From Fibrobacterota bacterium (lineage in GTDB: Bacteria; Fibrobacterota; Fibrobacteria; UBA5070), in contig JADKBN010000009.1 in the NCBI GenBank assembly GCA_016715065.1, forward strand, positions 84,641 through 148,640: a DNA stretch of 64,000 bases. The letters run 5' to 3'. Shown here one piece after another: positions 34,481-44,257 of the stretch (the first letter of the stretch is position 1; every line of letters starts with the position of its first letter). Below the pieces are notes generated by a model. It had not been told where the DNA came from. It ran no database searches and saw only the letters and a program-made list of their open reading frames with translations. A program made the position numbers and the translations under genes.

Positions 34481-35634
34481 TGCGCAAATCCCTTCCGTTC
34501 ATTCTCGCCGCCAGTGCCCTCGCCATGGCGCAGAGCCCCCGAGCAGTCCTTGGTTGGGGTCTGGAGACGTCTTCAGCCGATGGTCCCTCCCGCGCCATGG
34601 GTGAAGCTGCTCAGGCCTTGCGAACCGATCGTTCCTGGGACCCTCAGCTGGAAGCCCGCTCGGCCTTCGCCAGCTTGACGGCTTTCGAGGTCCAGGTCGC
34701 CCCCGGACTGGTCACCATCGACGACGACAAGACCCAAAACACCGTTGGGACCGCCGCTTTGCCCCGAGTGAGCCTTTCCATTCCCTTGGGGAGATTCGGC
34801 CACTTGGGCTTAGGGTATTGGCAGCGCTACCAGCGGGGATTGGATTGGACATCCTCAGATTCGTTGGTCAGTCTTTCCGGAGAGGGTGGAGCCTTCCAGG
34901 GTGACCTTGGTTATTCCTACGCCATCCCCTGGGCCCGCGGCCTGGCTCTTGGAGCCACTTACCACCGGGTGTTGGGATCGGACCGCATCTTGGGCAAGGA
35001 AGATTTCAAGGCATCCGACGAGGCATCCGTGTTGCAACTGCGCGACACCGTCCAAAAGCGCTACTGGGGCGACTATTGGACGAGTTCGGTCTATTTCACC
35101 AAATCCAACTTCGATGTGGGTGTGTGGATGGATTTCGCAGGCGATGTGGAAGTCACCACCGCTCGCGGTGCCACGGCCCAAACGTTTTCCGACAAATCGA
35201 CGAAGTCCGTTTCTCCTCCGCTTTCCCTGGGGACGGCGATTGGATGGCGCTTCCAAGATCGCCACGCCCTGGTGGGATCGTTCCAGTCCACCTCCTGGGA
35301 CGGGGTCGTATCCGGCTCTTCCCGGCAGTTCGAGGGCGGCTTGGGGTGGCAGCGAGAGGGCTCCGGCGACCGGTTTGACGAATATTGGCGTCGGCTGACA
35401 TTTCGCGCCGGTGCCATGGGTGGGTTCGGCGGACCCGCGGAAGTGGTGACAATCGCTGGCACCTCCGGACTGGGAATGCCACTTGGAAATGCGGGAACTC
35501 TTGATCTTTCTCTCCAAGTAGGGCAAAATGACGTCGACAATGGAGGCCCTTCGTTGAAGGAAACCTTCGTACGGTTGTATGTTACCGTTACTGGAGCCAG
35601 TTCCTGGGGGAAGTCTTTCCGAACCCGCAGGTGA
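34480..35634 (+). CDS. outer-membrane beta-barrel protein
   Basis: 384 residues. The signal peptide is MRKSLPFILAASALAMAQS. The mature part is made of amphipathic strands with many aromatic girdle residues (LGLGYWQRYQRGLDW, YWTSSVYFTKSNFDVGVWMDF) and ends in a strand-like LYVTVTGASSWGKSF. The conserved early part GLETSSADGPSRAMGEAAQAL recalls FadL/PorV-like barrels that start with short-chain G-rich repeats. A transport or secretion-partner role is inferred only. It is translationally coupled to the lipoprotein gene. Confidence 0.7.
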   Translation: MRKSLPFILAASALAMAQSPRAVLGWGLETSSADGPSRAMGEAAQALRTDRSWDPQLEARSAFASLTAFEVQVAPGLVTIDDDKTQNTVGTAALPRVSLSIPLGRFGHLGLGYWQRYQRGLDWTSSDSLVSLSGEGGAFQGDLGYSYAIPWARGLALGATYHRVLGSDRILGKEDFKASDEASVLQLRDTVQKRYWGDYWTSSVYFTKSNFDVGVWMDFAGDVEVTTARGATAQTFSDKSTKSVSPPLSLGTAIGWRFQDRHALVGSFQSTSWDGVVSGSSRQFEGGLGWQREGSGDRFDEYWRRLTFRAGAMGGFGGPAEVVTIAGTSGLGMPLGNAGTLDLSLQVGQNDVDNGGPSLKETFVRLYVTVTGASSWGKSFRTRR

Positions 35635-35655
35635 TCCCTTTTCGAGGAGACGTCG

Positions 35656-37065
35656 ATGGCGCCGAGCCCTGCAAAACCAAACCGCGCCCCTTCCAACAAA
35701 AACTTGGCGGGGGATAACAGGACGACGCCGCAGAAATCAGCCGCGAGCGCAAAGCCAGGCCAAAAGGCATCGGATCGGACTTCCAAGAAGCCGGATCCGA
35801 AGCCCCCTGCAAGGCCAGCCAAGGCACCCTCGAAGGTGCAAGCCAAATCTTCCGCAAAGCCTGTCTCCAAGGCTCCAGCCAAGGCTCCCGCCAAGGCCTC
35901 CGCCCAAGTCCCCGCCAAGGCTCCCACCAAAGGATCTCCCAAGATGGCACCCAAGCCCATCGCTGTCCGCGCGCCGGAGAAGCCCGTTTTGGCTTCCAAA
36001 CCTGCCGCGACAAAATCCGTCCCCGTTGCCGAGGTGAAAGCCTCGCGCCCCTCGCGCACCAAGGCGACCGCAAAGGTGCCTGCCGTCGCACCCCTTGGCC
36101 AGCGCAAGCCTAAGGACGGCCGGATCCAGAAGACTGGACAGGCCAAGTCGCCTCTGCTTGCCGGAGAGCTTCCCCCGGAATATGGGGTGGATCGCTTGGT
36201 GGCGATTCCCAAGGATCCCGAGTGGACCCACCTTTACTGGGAATTGTCCGAACAGACCAGACAAGAAATGCCCAACGCCGAAGGCGTGCTGCGACTGCGC
36301 GGATTCGACACCACGGGCCTTTATTTCGACGGCACCAACGCCCCCGTGGCGCTGGACATCGAAGTGGCTCCGTTCGCCCGATCCTGGTACGCCAAGCTTC
36401 CCTACCAGGGACGCGTGTACACCTTCGAGTACGGTTGGATCACCCCCCAGGGCGAATGGAGAGGTGTGGCCCGCTCCCAGCCAGTGGGATTCGAACCGGG
36501 CATGGCCAATGTCGGGAACCAGGAGGAATGGATCTCCATCGCTTCCGAAGAACTGTTCCGCGCGGCGGCAGGTCTCGGCGACGGCGAAGGAATCCAGGAT
36601 CTGATCCGCAAGTTGCGAGAACGCAGCGAAGGCTCCCACGTGATGGGTGGAGCTGCCTGGCTCACCTCTTTCGGATCGGGAATGGGACGCATGGAGCTCG
36701 CTCCAAGTTCGTGGGCGCCAAGTTCGGCGGAATTCCTCCAGCTGCCTTCCAGTTGGAGCAACAGTTCCGTGGGCTCGCAGGTCCATTGGTCGGGATTGTC
36801 GTCGGGCGAATTCCAGCCTCCCAAAAACCGTCAGAAGGATTTCTGGCTGTGGGTGGAAACGGAATTGGTCCTGTACGGTGCCACCGAGCCCGACGCCCAG
36901 GTGACCCTGATGGGGCAGCCGCTCAAGTTGAACCCGGATGGAACGTTCCGCGTCAAGTTCCCCTTCCCCCACGGCACCGAGCTCAAGATGGACGTGCGCG
37001 CCGTGGATCGCACGGGTGAGCAGGTTCGCGAGGCCAAACCCGCCGCCCGTCGTTGGACAGACTGA
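35656..37065 (+). CDS. DUF4912 protein with a histone H1-like Lys/Ala/Pro tail
   Basis: 469 residues. Residues 1-~165 are low complexity, with repeated A-K-A-P and P-A-K units (KAPAKAPAKASAQVPAKAP), strongly basic. Residues ~170-280 hold a DUF4912 domain (GVDRLVAIPKDPEWTHLYWELSE ... YTFEYGWITPQGEWRGVARS). The last ~80 residues look like a beta-sandwich (FWLWVETELVLYGATEPDAQVTLMGQPL). DUF4912 genes are commonly found beside GH57 genes, as here (4-base gap), suggesting a role in glycogen or alpha-glucan metabolism. The basic tail could bind nucleic acid or polyanions. Confidence 0.8.
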   Translation: MAPSPAKPNRAPSNKNLAGDNRTTPQKSAASAKPGQKASDRTSKKPDPKPPARPAKAPSKVQAKSSAKPVSKAPAKAPAKASAQVPAKAPTKGSPKMAPKPIAVRAPEKPVLASKPAATKSVPVAEVKASRPSRTKATAKVPAVAPLGQRKPKDGRIQKTGQAKSPLLAGELPPEYGVDRLVAIPKDPEWTHLYWELSEQTRQEMPNAEGVLRLRGFDTTGLYFDGTNAPVALDIEVAPFARSWYAKLPYQGRVYTFEYGWITPQGEWRGVARSQPVGFEPGMANVGNQEEWISIASEELFRAAAGLGDGEGIQDLIRKLRERSEGSHVMGGAAWLTSFGSGMGRMELAPSSWAPSSAEFLQLPSSWSNSSVGSQVHWSGLSSGEFQPPKNRQKDFWLWVETELVLYGATEPDAQVTLMGQPLKLNPDGTFRVKFPFPHGTELKMDVRAVDRTGEQVREAKPAARRWTD

Positions 37066-37068
37066 CGC

Positions 37069-38652
37069 GTGGCGAAGGGATACCTCGGGCTGTTTCTGCA
37101 TGCCCACCTGCCATTCGTCCGCCATCCTGAAAACGCAAGGCACCTGGAAGAAGACTGGCTGTTCGAGGCCATCACGGAGACCTACATCCCGCTTCTGGAC
37201 GTGTTCAATCGCCTGGATGCGGAAGGTGTCCAGTTCAGGCTGGCCATGTCCATCACGCCTCCCTTGGCCGAGATGCTTGCCGATCCGCTCCTGCGAGCGC
37301 GTTACCTGGAGCATCTGGACCACCTGATCGAACTTTCGGAAAAGGAACTGCGTCGCACGCAGTTCGTGCCGCGCTTCCAATCGCTGGCGCGCATGTACCA
37401 CGACAAGTTCACCTGGTGCAAACGCTTTTTTGGGCAGTGGTACGGCAGCGACCTCTTGTCCGGATTCCGTCATTGGCAGGATCGCGGCAACCTGGAGATC
37501 GTGACCTGCAACGCCACCCACGGATTCCTGCCCGCCCTGCGTCAGAATCCGGCAGCCATCCGCGCCCAGATCCGCCAGGGCGTGCGCGCCCACAAGCGCC
37601 ATTTCGGGCGCAATCCCAACGGGATCTGGCTGGCCGAATGCGGATACTACGAGGGCTTGGAGCAGGAACTGGCCGCCTCGGGAATCGGGTACTTCTTCAC
37701 AGACACCCACGGCATCCTGTTTGGACAGCCGCCTCCGCGCTTTGGCGTCTACGCGCCCACCATCACCGGTGCGGGACCGGCCTGCTTCGCGCGCGATCCG
37801 GAAACCAGCCGTGCGGTGTGGTCGGCGGAAACAGGTTATCCCGGCGATCCCGACTACCGCGAGTTCTACCGCGACATCGGGTTCGATCTGGACGAGGAGT
37901 ACCTCCACGATTTCCAGCATATTCCGGGACTGCGGACCAACACCGGATTCAAGTACTACCGGATCACCGGCAAAGGCGTGGCGCAGGAACCCTACGATCC
38001 GGCGCGGGCCTTCGCGAAGACGGCCGTCCACGCGGCAGATTTTGTCGCCAACCGCCGCAAGCAGGTGGATTGGCTCTCGCGCTTCATGGATCGACCGCCG
38101 TTGATCGTGGCGCCCTACGATGCGGAACTCTACGGGCACTGGTGGTACGAGGGACCGGAGTTCCTCTACCACGTCTTCAAGAACCTGCAAAACAGTCCGG
38201 ACGAACTCCAGCCCATCCGTCCTTCGGACTACCTGGAAGCCCATCCGATCAACCAGCGCCAGCAACCGGCCTTCAGCACCTGGGGGCATCTGGGATATTC
38301 AGACGTGTGGGTGAATCCCACCAACGATTGGATCTATCCGCATCTGCACGCCGCGGCCGATCGCATGGAAGAGATGGCCAAGCGCTATCCGGATGCCTGG
38401 GGCGATTACAAGCGGGCGCTCAACCAGATGGCGCGCGAACTGTATCTTGCGCAGAGCTCCGACTGGGCGTTCATCATGCGCACGGGCACCTCCGTGGAAT
38501 ATGCCGTGCAGCGCACCAAGGAACACCTCGTGGCTTTCAATCGCCTCTACGAGATCCTTCGCGACGGCCAGACCGTGCCTGTGGACGAACTGGAGGCATT
38601 GGAGAGTCGCGACAACATTTTTTCCGACGTCGATTATCGGGATTTCCTGTAA
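37069..38652 (+). CDS. GH57 1,4-alpha-glucan branching enzyme-like protein
   Basis: 527 residues from GTG 37069. GH57 motifs are visible: GLFLHAHLPFVRHPE at the N-terminus, GIWLAECGYYEGLEQEL with the nucleophile Glu near 183, and VAPYDAELYGHWWYEGPEFLY with the acid/base Asp near 350. A C-terminal DUF1957 helical domain (ALNQMARELYLAQSSDWAFIM) follows, the arrangement of GH57 branching enzymes. It would form alpha-1,6 branches in glycogen in the cytoplasm. It is coupled to the DUF4912 gene upstream and a NUDIX gene downstream. Confidence 0.92.
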   Translation: MAKGYLGLFLHAHLPFVRHPENARHLEEDWLFEAITETYIPLLDVFNRLDAEGVQFRLAMSITPPLAEMLADPLLRARYLEHLDHLIELSEKELRRTQFVPRFQSLARMYHDKFTWCKRFFGQWYGSDLLSGFRHWQDRGNLEIVTCNATHGFLPALRQNPAAIRAQIRQGVRAHKRHFGRNPNGIWLAECGYYEGLEQELAASGIGYFFTDTHGILFGQPPPRFGVYAPTITGAGPACFARDPETSRAVWSAETGYPGDPDYREFYRDIGFDLDEEYLHDFQHIPGLRTNTGFKYYRITGKGVAQEPYDPARAFAKTAVHAADFVANRRKQVDWLSRFMDRPPLIVAPYDAELYGHWWYEGPEFLYHVFKNLQNSPDELQPIRPSDYLEAHPINQRQQPAFSTWGHLGYSDVWVNPTNDWIYPHLHAAADRMEEMAKRYPDAWGDYKRALNQMARELYLAQSSDWAFIMRTGTSVEYAVQRTKEHLVAFNRLYEILRDGQTVPVDELEALESRDNIFSDVDYRDFL

Positions 38653-38662
38653 AGAGGGGAAA

Positions 38663-39292
38663 ATGTCGAGCAGACACGAAACAGGTCGCCCTCGCGATCC
38701 CCAAGACGATTCCCCCGTCTGGGAGAATCGGATCAAGATCGGGCCGTGGACCCAAATCTCGCGGGCGGTCACGTACAACAACCCATGGATCCGGGTGGAG
38801 CACCATCAGGTCCAGGATCCCAGTGGCCAAGACGGAGTGTACGGAGTCGTGCATTTCAAGAATCGCGCCTTGGCTTGCGTTCCCCTCCACGAGGATGGAA
38901 CGGTGACCTTGGTGGGGCAGCATCGCTACCCGCTGGACCTGTGGACCTGGGAAATCCCTGAAGGGGGCGGCAGCCGAGAGGCGGATCCGCTGACGGAAAT
39001 GCAGCGCGAGTTGATGGAAGAGACCGGGCTTTCCGCCTCGGAGTGGATCCCATTGGGCGTGATCCATCCATCGAACTCGGTCACGGACGAAACGGCGCAT
39101 CTGTGGCTTGCCCGTGGCCTGACCGAGGGAAGTCTCGCGCGGGAATCGACAGAAGGCGACATGAAGACCATGCGCGTGCCATTTGCCGAGGCGGTGGCCA
39201 TGGCCTTGGATGGCCGCATTACCGATGCTCTCACGGTGACGGCGCTTTTTCGAGCCAGCGGGTGGTTGACCTCGGCTTCCAGTCGCACCTGA
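38663..39292 (+). CDS. NUDIX hydrolase
   Basis: 209 residues; GAGGGG lies before ATG 38663. The Nudix box is EGGGSREADPLTEMQRELMEETG (G-x5-E-x7-R-E-L-x-E-E-x-G), preceded by GQHRYPLDLWTWEIPEGG, again the ADP-sugar pyrophosphatase style. The ~40 N-terminal residues are poorly conserved. As the last gene of the DUF4912-GH57 cluster it may hydrolyse ADP-glucose or related nucleotide sugars, but that is inferred from context. Confidence 0.87.
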   Translation: MSSRHETGRPRDPQDDSPVWENRIKIGPWTQISRAVTYNNPWIRVEHHQVQDPSGQDGVYGVVHFKNRALACVPLHEDGTVTLVGQHRYPLDLWTWEIPEGGGSREADPLTEMQRELMEETGLSASEWIPLGVIHPSNSVTDETAHLWLARGLTEGSLARESTEGDMKTMRVPFAEAVAMALDGRITDALTVTALFRASGWLTSASSRT

Positions 39293-39473
39293 AGTGTTTC
39301 AGCCCTAATCCGAGCCTAATGTTGGCGCTTGGGTGCGGATGGACGCGACTTGCGTCAGAAGAATCTCGGTTGAGGCATTCTCTACTCGCCGGTCTGATTT
39401 ATATTTGCGCACTCCCGGACCTGAGGGTCCAGTACCTGTCGACTCGCCAGTCTACGCAGAAATGAGGGTTTTC

Positions 39474-41282
39474 ATGAGAGCTAGCAAGATTTCTCTGGGC
39501 CTTGCCACGGTGGCGGTTGCCGCCTTTTTCTCGGGTTGCAAGGAACCCACCGGCAAGATCGCTCGCACGGAAGCTCTCTACCTGGCAGGCTCCCAATGGG
39601 GAGAGCCTTCCACGTTCAATCCTCTTGCCGAATCCTGGCAGCCAGCATGGCCGGTCAACGACCGTTTCAACCTGATGTACGAGACCATGGTCTCATACAA
39701 CTCCCTCACCGGCAAGGTCGAACCCGGCTTGGGCACCTTGGTGAGCAGCAACAACGACAGTGTCGTGGTGGACCTCAACCCCGCCGCCAAGTGGAGCGAC
39801 GGCAAACCCGTCACCAGCACCGACGTCAAGTTCGTGTTCGACCTCGGACGCCGCTTCAAGGAAGCCGCCTCTGCGTACGTGATCGAATTCATTTCCGAAA
39901 TCAAAGTCTCCACCGTCGAAAACGGCGGCATCAAGACCGAGCGTCTGACGTTCATGGTCGACAAAGAGCAGCGCAACAACCCGCTGGCCATCCTGGACAT
40001 GCTCCAGTCCACCAGAATCGCTCCCGCTCACGTGTTCGAGCCGCTCATCGCCTCCGCCGGCAACAAGCTCGACTCGGTCAAAAAACTGGCGATCGACAAA
40101 AAACCCGTGGTGTCCGGCCCCTACAACCTCAAGAGCTACTCCTCCGAGAAAATCATTCTCGAACGCCGCGACGACTACTGGGGAAACCAGGCGCTGCACG
40201 GCGGACAGTTGCCTGCGCCGAAATTCATCATCCACCCGATTTTCAAGGGCAACGACGCGTTCGCGACCGGCATGCAGCGAGGCACCATCGACGCCTCGAT
40301 GACCTTCATTCCGCAGATCGGCGACGAAAAGAAAAACGGCATCAGCACATGGCTGGACAAGGAGCCATACTACTTGCCCGGCGCGATCCCCATGATGATC
40401 TTCAACGTGACTCGCGAACCGATGAACGACAAAAATTTCCGTCGCGCATTTGCCGCCGCGATCGACCATGAAAAGATCCGCAGACTCGCCGTGTCCGGTT
40501 ATTCCATCGACATGCGCCCCGGATTGGTGATGCCCACCGGATTGGAAGGCAAGTTCTACGACTCCGCCGAAGCCGCCAAGCACTCCGTGGCCCCAGGGAT
40601 CGAATCCGCCAAGAAGATCCTCGCCGAGGCCGGTTACAAGGCCGTGCGCAAGCCGGACGGCTCCCTCGACTACACCACCGACAAGGCTGGCAAGAAGCTC
40701 AAGACATTGCTGATCACCTCGCCCACCGGCTGGTCGGACTGGGAAGCGATGGTTCGTTTGGCGGTCGCCAGCCTGCGCGAAGCAGGGATCGACGCTCGCG
40801 AAGGATTCGTGGACGCCAGCCAGTACTGGCCGGCCAAGTCCTCCGGCAAGTTCGACCTGCTCATGGACAAGCCCGCCTCCGTCATCACACCATCCCTTCC
40901 TTGGAGCCGTTTCGATGCGGTGATGTCCAGTCGCAACTGGCAGCCTTCGGAAACCGGCAGCATGAACCAGAACCAGGGCCGTTACAACCAGCCCGGCGTT
41001 CCTGGTTACAACCCCAAGGTCGACAGCCTCCTGAACGCCATTCCGCTCACGACAGATTCTGCCGCGTTGCGCAAGGCCTACGTCCAGCTCAACAACATCT
41101 TCCTCGACGACCAGCCCGCCGTCCCATTGGTCTACCTGCCCGAGCAGTTCTACCAGTTCAGCGAAAAGACCTGGACCAACTGGCCCACGGAAAAGAACGC
41201 CTACGGTCCCGCCCAGCTGCCATGGGTCAGTGCGGGCATCAACACGCTCTGGAAGCTCAAGCTCGCCAAGCAAGAGCCCTGA
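39474..41282 (+). CDS. peptide-type ABC transporter substrate-binding lipoprotein
   Basis: 602 residues from ATG 39474 (GAGGG upstream; an in-frame ATG at 39462 is the alternative). The signal peptide has lipobox F-S-G-C. The body has the solute-binding family 5 pattern: YLAGSQWGEPSTFNPL, LVVDLNPAAKWSDGKPVTSTDVKFVF and NFRRAFAAAIDHEKI. These proteins bind oligopeptides or oligosaccharides outside the membrane. It is the first gene of a five-gene importer operon ending at a terminator at 45059. Confidence 0.92.
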   Translation: MRASKISLGLATVAVAAFFSGCKEPTGKIARTEALYLAGSQWGEPSTFNPLAESWQPAWPVNDRFNLMYETMVSYNSLTGKVEPGLGTLVSSNNDSVVVDLNPAAKWSDGKPVTSTDVKFVFDLGRRFKEAASAYVIEFISEIKVSTVENGGIKTERLTFMVDKEQRNNPLAILDMLQSTRIAPAHVFEPLIASAGNKLDSVKKLAIDKKPVVSGPYNLKSYSSEKIILERRDDYWGNQALHGGQLPAPKFIIHPIFKGNDAFATGMQRGTIDASMTFIPQIGDEKKNGISTWLDKEPYYLPGAIPMMIFNVTREPMNDKNFRRAFAAAIDHEKIRRLAVSGYSIDMRPGLVMPTGLEGKFYDSAEAAKHSVAPGIESAKKILAEAGYKAVRKPDGSLDYTTDKAGKKLKTLLITSPTGWSDWEAMVRLAVASLREAGIDAREGFVDASQYWPAKSSGKFDLLMDKPASVITPSLPWSRFDAVMSSRNWQPSETGSMNQNQGRYNQPGVPGYNPKVDSLLNAIPLTTDSAALRKAYVQLNNIFLDDQPAVPLVYLPEQFYQFSEKTWTNWPTEKNAYGPAQLPWVSAGINTLWKLKLAKQEP

Positions 41283-41300
41283 ACCGGATAAAGGATCTCC

Positions 41301-42434
41301 ATGCTCAAGCAATACCCAACGGCTCGATTCATCCTACAGCGGGGAGGATGGTATTTCATCACCTTCCTGGTGGCGGTGACCATCAACTTCTTCCTGCCTC
41401 GGATGGGAACGTCGGATCCAGTGGAAATCATCATGGGCCAAAGTGCCAGTGGTCTTTCCGAGGATGCGGCCCACGCCAAGAAGAACGCACTCCTGAAGGA
41501 TTTCGGGATGGCGAAGGTCGATGACCAGGGCAATGTCATTGAGCAGAAGGTCAAGTCGCAGCGAGAGGTCTGGGACTCCGCGACGCAATCCAACAAAATG
41601 GTCGACGTGTACACCATGGAGGCCGTCCGGACCAGTTCCCTCGAACAGTTCGGCGCCTACTTGAAGCGAAGTCTCCAGGGCGACCTGGGGACCTCCTACA
41701 TCAAGAACAAGAAGGTCAGCGAACTCATCCTGGACGCGATCCCCTGGACTCTGGCCCTCCAGCTGCCCACCATCGTGTTCGGATGGATCGTCGGCAACCT
41801 GCTCGGAGCGCTCGCGGCCTACCGCCGCGGCAACTTCGACAGGATTTTCTTCCCTGTGGCGCTTTTTGTCAGCGCCGTGCCGTTTTTTGTCTTCGGCATG
41901 CTCCTGGTCTACGTGTTCGCCATCCAGTTTCCCATCTTCCCGCCCACCGGGGGATTCGATCCAGGAATGGTGCGGGAATTCACCTTCGAATTCTTCGCCT
42001 CCGCCGCCTACTACTACGTGCTGCCCTTCTTTTCCATCTTCCTGATCCTGGCGGGTGGTCAAGCGATCGGCATGCGCTCCATGGGCATCTACGAACTGGG
42101 AACCGACTACATCAAGTACGCCAAGTGGTTGGGGCTCAAGGAAAGCCGCGTGCTGATGTACCTGTTCCGCAACGCCATGCTGCCGCAGCTCACGGGCTTG
42201 GCGCTCAGCCTGGGAACCATGATCGGTGGCGCCTTGATCACCGAAATGATCTTCTCCTACCCAGGCCTTGGTCTGGCCATCCTGACGGCCATCCAAAACA
42301 ACGACTATCCGCTGATCCAGGGTTGCACCCTGCTGGTCACTGTGAGTGTCCTGATCGCCAACTTCACCGTGGACATCCTGATCGGATTCCTCGACCCGCG
42401 CGTCAAGGCCGGACTCCAGATGGGAGGGAACTGA
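41301..42434 (+). CDS. ABC importer permease (DppB-like) with an enlarged external loop
   Basis: 377 residues, longer than the usual ~310-340. After the first membrane helix (~15-35) there is a long polar stretch (~35-115) before the core TM domain. The core has about five helices and the ATPase-coupling EAA loop ELGTDYIKYAKWLGLKESRVLMYLFRNA. AAGGA lies 6 bases before the ATG. It pairs with the next gene to form the channel. Confidence 0.9.
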   Translation: MLKQYPTARFILQRGGWYFITFLVAVTINFFLPRMGTSDPVEIIMGQSASGLSEDAAHAKKNALLKDFGMAKVDDQGNVIEQKVKSQREVWDSATQSNKMVDVYTMEAVRTSSLEQFGAYLKRSLQGDLGTSYIKNKKVSELILDAIPWTLALQLPTIVFGWIVGNLLGALAAYRRGNFDRIFFPVALFVSAVPFFVFGMLLVYVFAIQFPIFPPTGGFDPGMVREFTFEFFASAAYYYVLPFFSIFLILAGGQAIGMRSMGIYELGTDYIKYAKWLGLKESRVLMYLFRNAMLPQLTGLALSLGTMIGGALITEMIFSYPGLGLAILTAIQNNDYPLIQGCTLLVTVSVLIANFTVDILIGFLDPRVKAGLQMGGN

Positions 42435-42435
42435 A

Positions 42436-43269
42436 ATGAAGCTTCTACGCAACCTCCTCAAATCGCCCATGTTCGTGATCGGGGCGACGATTTTTTTCGG
42501 CACCATGCTGTTCGCCTTGGTGGCCCCGTTGTTTTACAACTTGAACCTCGCCACGGATCATGCCCGTTACGCCCCTCCGGGCGAGGGACTCCTGCTGGGA
42601 GCGGACAACCTCGGACGCGACTACGTGTCGCTTCTGATCAAGGGCCTCCGCTCCAGCTTGTATGTGGGCTTCCTGGCCGGGATCATCGCCACGACTGTAG
42701 GCACCCTCGTCGGTATCTACGGAGGCTTCAAGGGTGGATTGGTGGATGACATCCTCAACATGCTCACCAACCTGTTCATCGTGATTCCATCCATCATCGT
42801 GCTGATCCTGATCTCGGCCACTTTCCCGGAAGGCCGTTCGCTGACCCTGATCGGACTGATCATCGGATGCACCACCTGGACCTGGAGCGCACGTGCTGTT
42901 CGAGCCCAAGCCGCGTCGCTGAAGAGCCGTGACCACATCGCCCTGGCGCGCATCAATGGCGATGGCACCTTGGCCATCATCATGAAACACATCCTGCCGT
43001 ACTTGCTTTCCTACGTGTTCATGGTGTTCATCCTGCAGATCGCCTCCGGAATCTTGTCCGAATCTGCGATTTCCATGATCGGACTCGGCCCTGCCGACAC
43101 CCAATCGCTGGGAGTGATCCTCAACGACGCCAAGGCCAATGGAGCGTTGAACGGAGGCTACTGGTACGCCTTCTTCCCATCCACGATCCTCATCACGTTG
43201 ATCGTGTTCGCCTTGTATCTGATCAACACCTCCATGGAGGGGGTGTTCAACCCCCGCTTGCGGAAGTAG
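42436..43269 (+). CDS. ABC importer permease (DppC-like)
   Basis: 277 residues. The N-terminal helix (LKSPMFVIGATIFFGTMLFALVAPLF) and PPGEGLLLGADNLGRDYVSLLIKGLRSSLYVGFLAG are the DppC signatures; the EAA loop is SLKSRDHIALARINGDGTLAIIMKHILPYL. GGAGGGAA lies before the ATG. It forms a heterodimer with the permease encoded upstream. Confidence 0.93.
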   Translation: MKLLRNLLKSPMFVIGATIFFGTMLFALVAPLFYNLNLATDHARYAPPGEGLLLGADNLGRDYVSLLIKGLRSSLYVGFLAGIIATTVGTLVGIYGGFKGGLVDDILNMLTNLFIVIPSIIVLILISATFPEGRSLTLIGLIIGCTTWTWSARAVRAQAASLKSRDHIALARINGDGTLAIIMKHILPYLLSYVFMVFILQIASGILSESAISMIGLGPADTQSLGVILNDAKANGALNGGYWYAFFPSTILITLIVFALYLINTSMEGVFNPRLRK

Positions 43270-43276
43270 GACGACC

Positions 43277-44257
43277 ATGGCCAAGCAGACTTTCGAAGTC
43301 GAAAACCTCAGCCTCCACTACCTCACGCGTTTTGGCGACAAAATCCGCGCGGTGACCGATGTTTCGTTCACCATGCAGGAAGGCGAAATCCTCGGGATCG
43401 CAGGCGAATCGGGTTGTGGCAAATCCACCCTGGTGAACGGCCTGATGGGTCTGTTCATTCCGCCCCTCTATCCTTCGGCGGGCGATGTGCGGGTGGCGGG
43501 CGAGTCGCTCATGAACCGCACCCCGGAAGAGGTTCGCAAGAACGTCCTCTCCCGCAAGGTGAGCATGATTCCGCAGGGCGCCTTCAACGCACTGAACCCC
43601 ACCCGCAAGGTGAAGGACATCGCCGCCGACGTGATCGCCGCCCACGAAGGTGGAACCGACTCCACGGCCACCAACGCGCGGCTGATGGAACGCTTCCAGC
43701 TGTTTTTCGGCAAGGAAACGGCGCGCATCCTCAACAGCTATCCGATCCAGCTGACCGCCGGTGAACGCCAGCGTTCGGTGATCGGGATTTCCACCCTGCT
43801 CAATCCGCAGATGGTGATCGCCGACGAGCCGACCTCCGCGCTGGACGTCTCCACCCAGAAAGTCGTGATCAAGATGATCTTCGACTTGCTGGACGCGGGC
43901 ATCTTCAAATCGATGATCTTCATCACCCACGAGCTTCCCTTGCTGCGGCACGTGGCCAACAACATCGCCATCATGTACGCCGGCGAGTTCGTGGAAAAGG
44001 GCACTGCAGAACAGATCGTGTTCTCGCCCAAGCACCCGTACACCAAGGCTTTGATGGGGGCGATGCTTTCCGCCGAAGCAGGCCAGAAAGACCGCAAACC
44101 CGTGGCCATCGAAGGCGCTCCGCCCTCGCTGGCCAAGGAGATCGTGGGCTGCCGGTTCGCCGAGCGTTGCCCGGTGGTGCGCCCCGAGTGCCGCCAGAAC
44201 AAGCAGGAAATCCGTATGTTCGCCGACCGTCTCGTGAGGTGCGATTATGCCGAATAA
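43277..44257 (+). CDS. ABC importer ATP-binding protein (DppD-like)
   Basis: 326 residues. Walker A GESGCGKSTLVNG, Walker B with LLNPQMVIADEPTSALD, switch His in ITHELPLL. The signature motif reads LTAGERQRS instead of the usual LSGGQRQR, a notable deviation. The C-terminal extension with cysteines (CRFAERCPVVRPEC) matches the oligopeptide-type ATPase tail that can hold an iron-sulfur centre. The stop overlaps the next gene by 11 bases. Confidence 0.93.
   Translation: MAKQTFEVENLSLHYLTRFGDKIRAVTDVSFTMQEGEILGIAGESGCGKSTLVNGLMGLFIPPLYPSAGDVRVAGESLMNRTPEEVRKNVLSRKVSMIPQGAFNALNPTRKVKDIAADVIAAHEGGTDSTATNARLMERFQLFFGKETARILNSYPIQLTAGERQRSVIGISTLLNPQMVIADEPTSALDVSTQKVVIKMIFDLLDAGIFKSMIFITHELPLLRHVANNIAIMYAGEFVEKGTAEQIVFSPKHPYTKALMGAMLSAEAGQKDRKPVAIEGAPPSLAKEIVGCRFAERCPVVRPECRQNKQEIRMFADRLVRCDYAE

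Noticed and set aside
35737..38289. 850-codon minus-strand frame
   Set aside because: Shadow of the DUF4912 and GH57 genes; no motif or ribosome-binding site.
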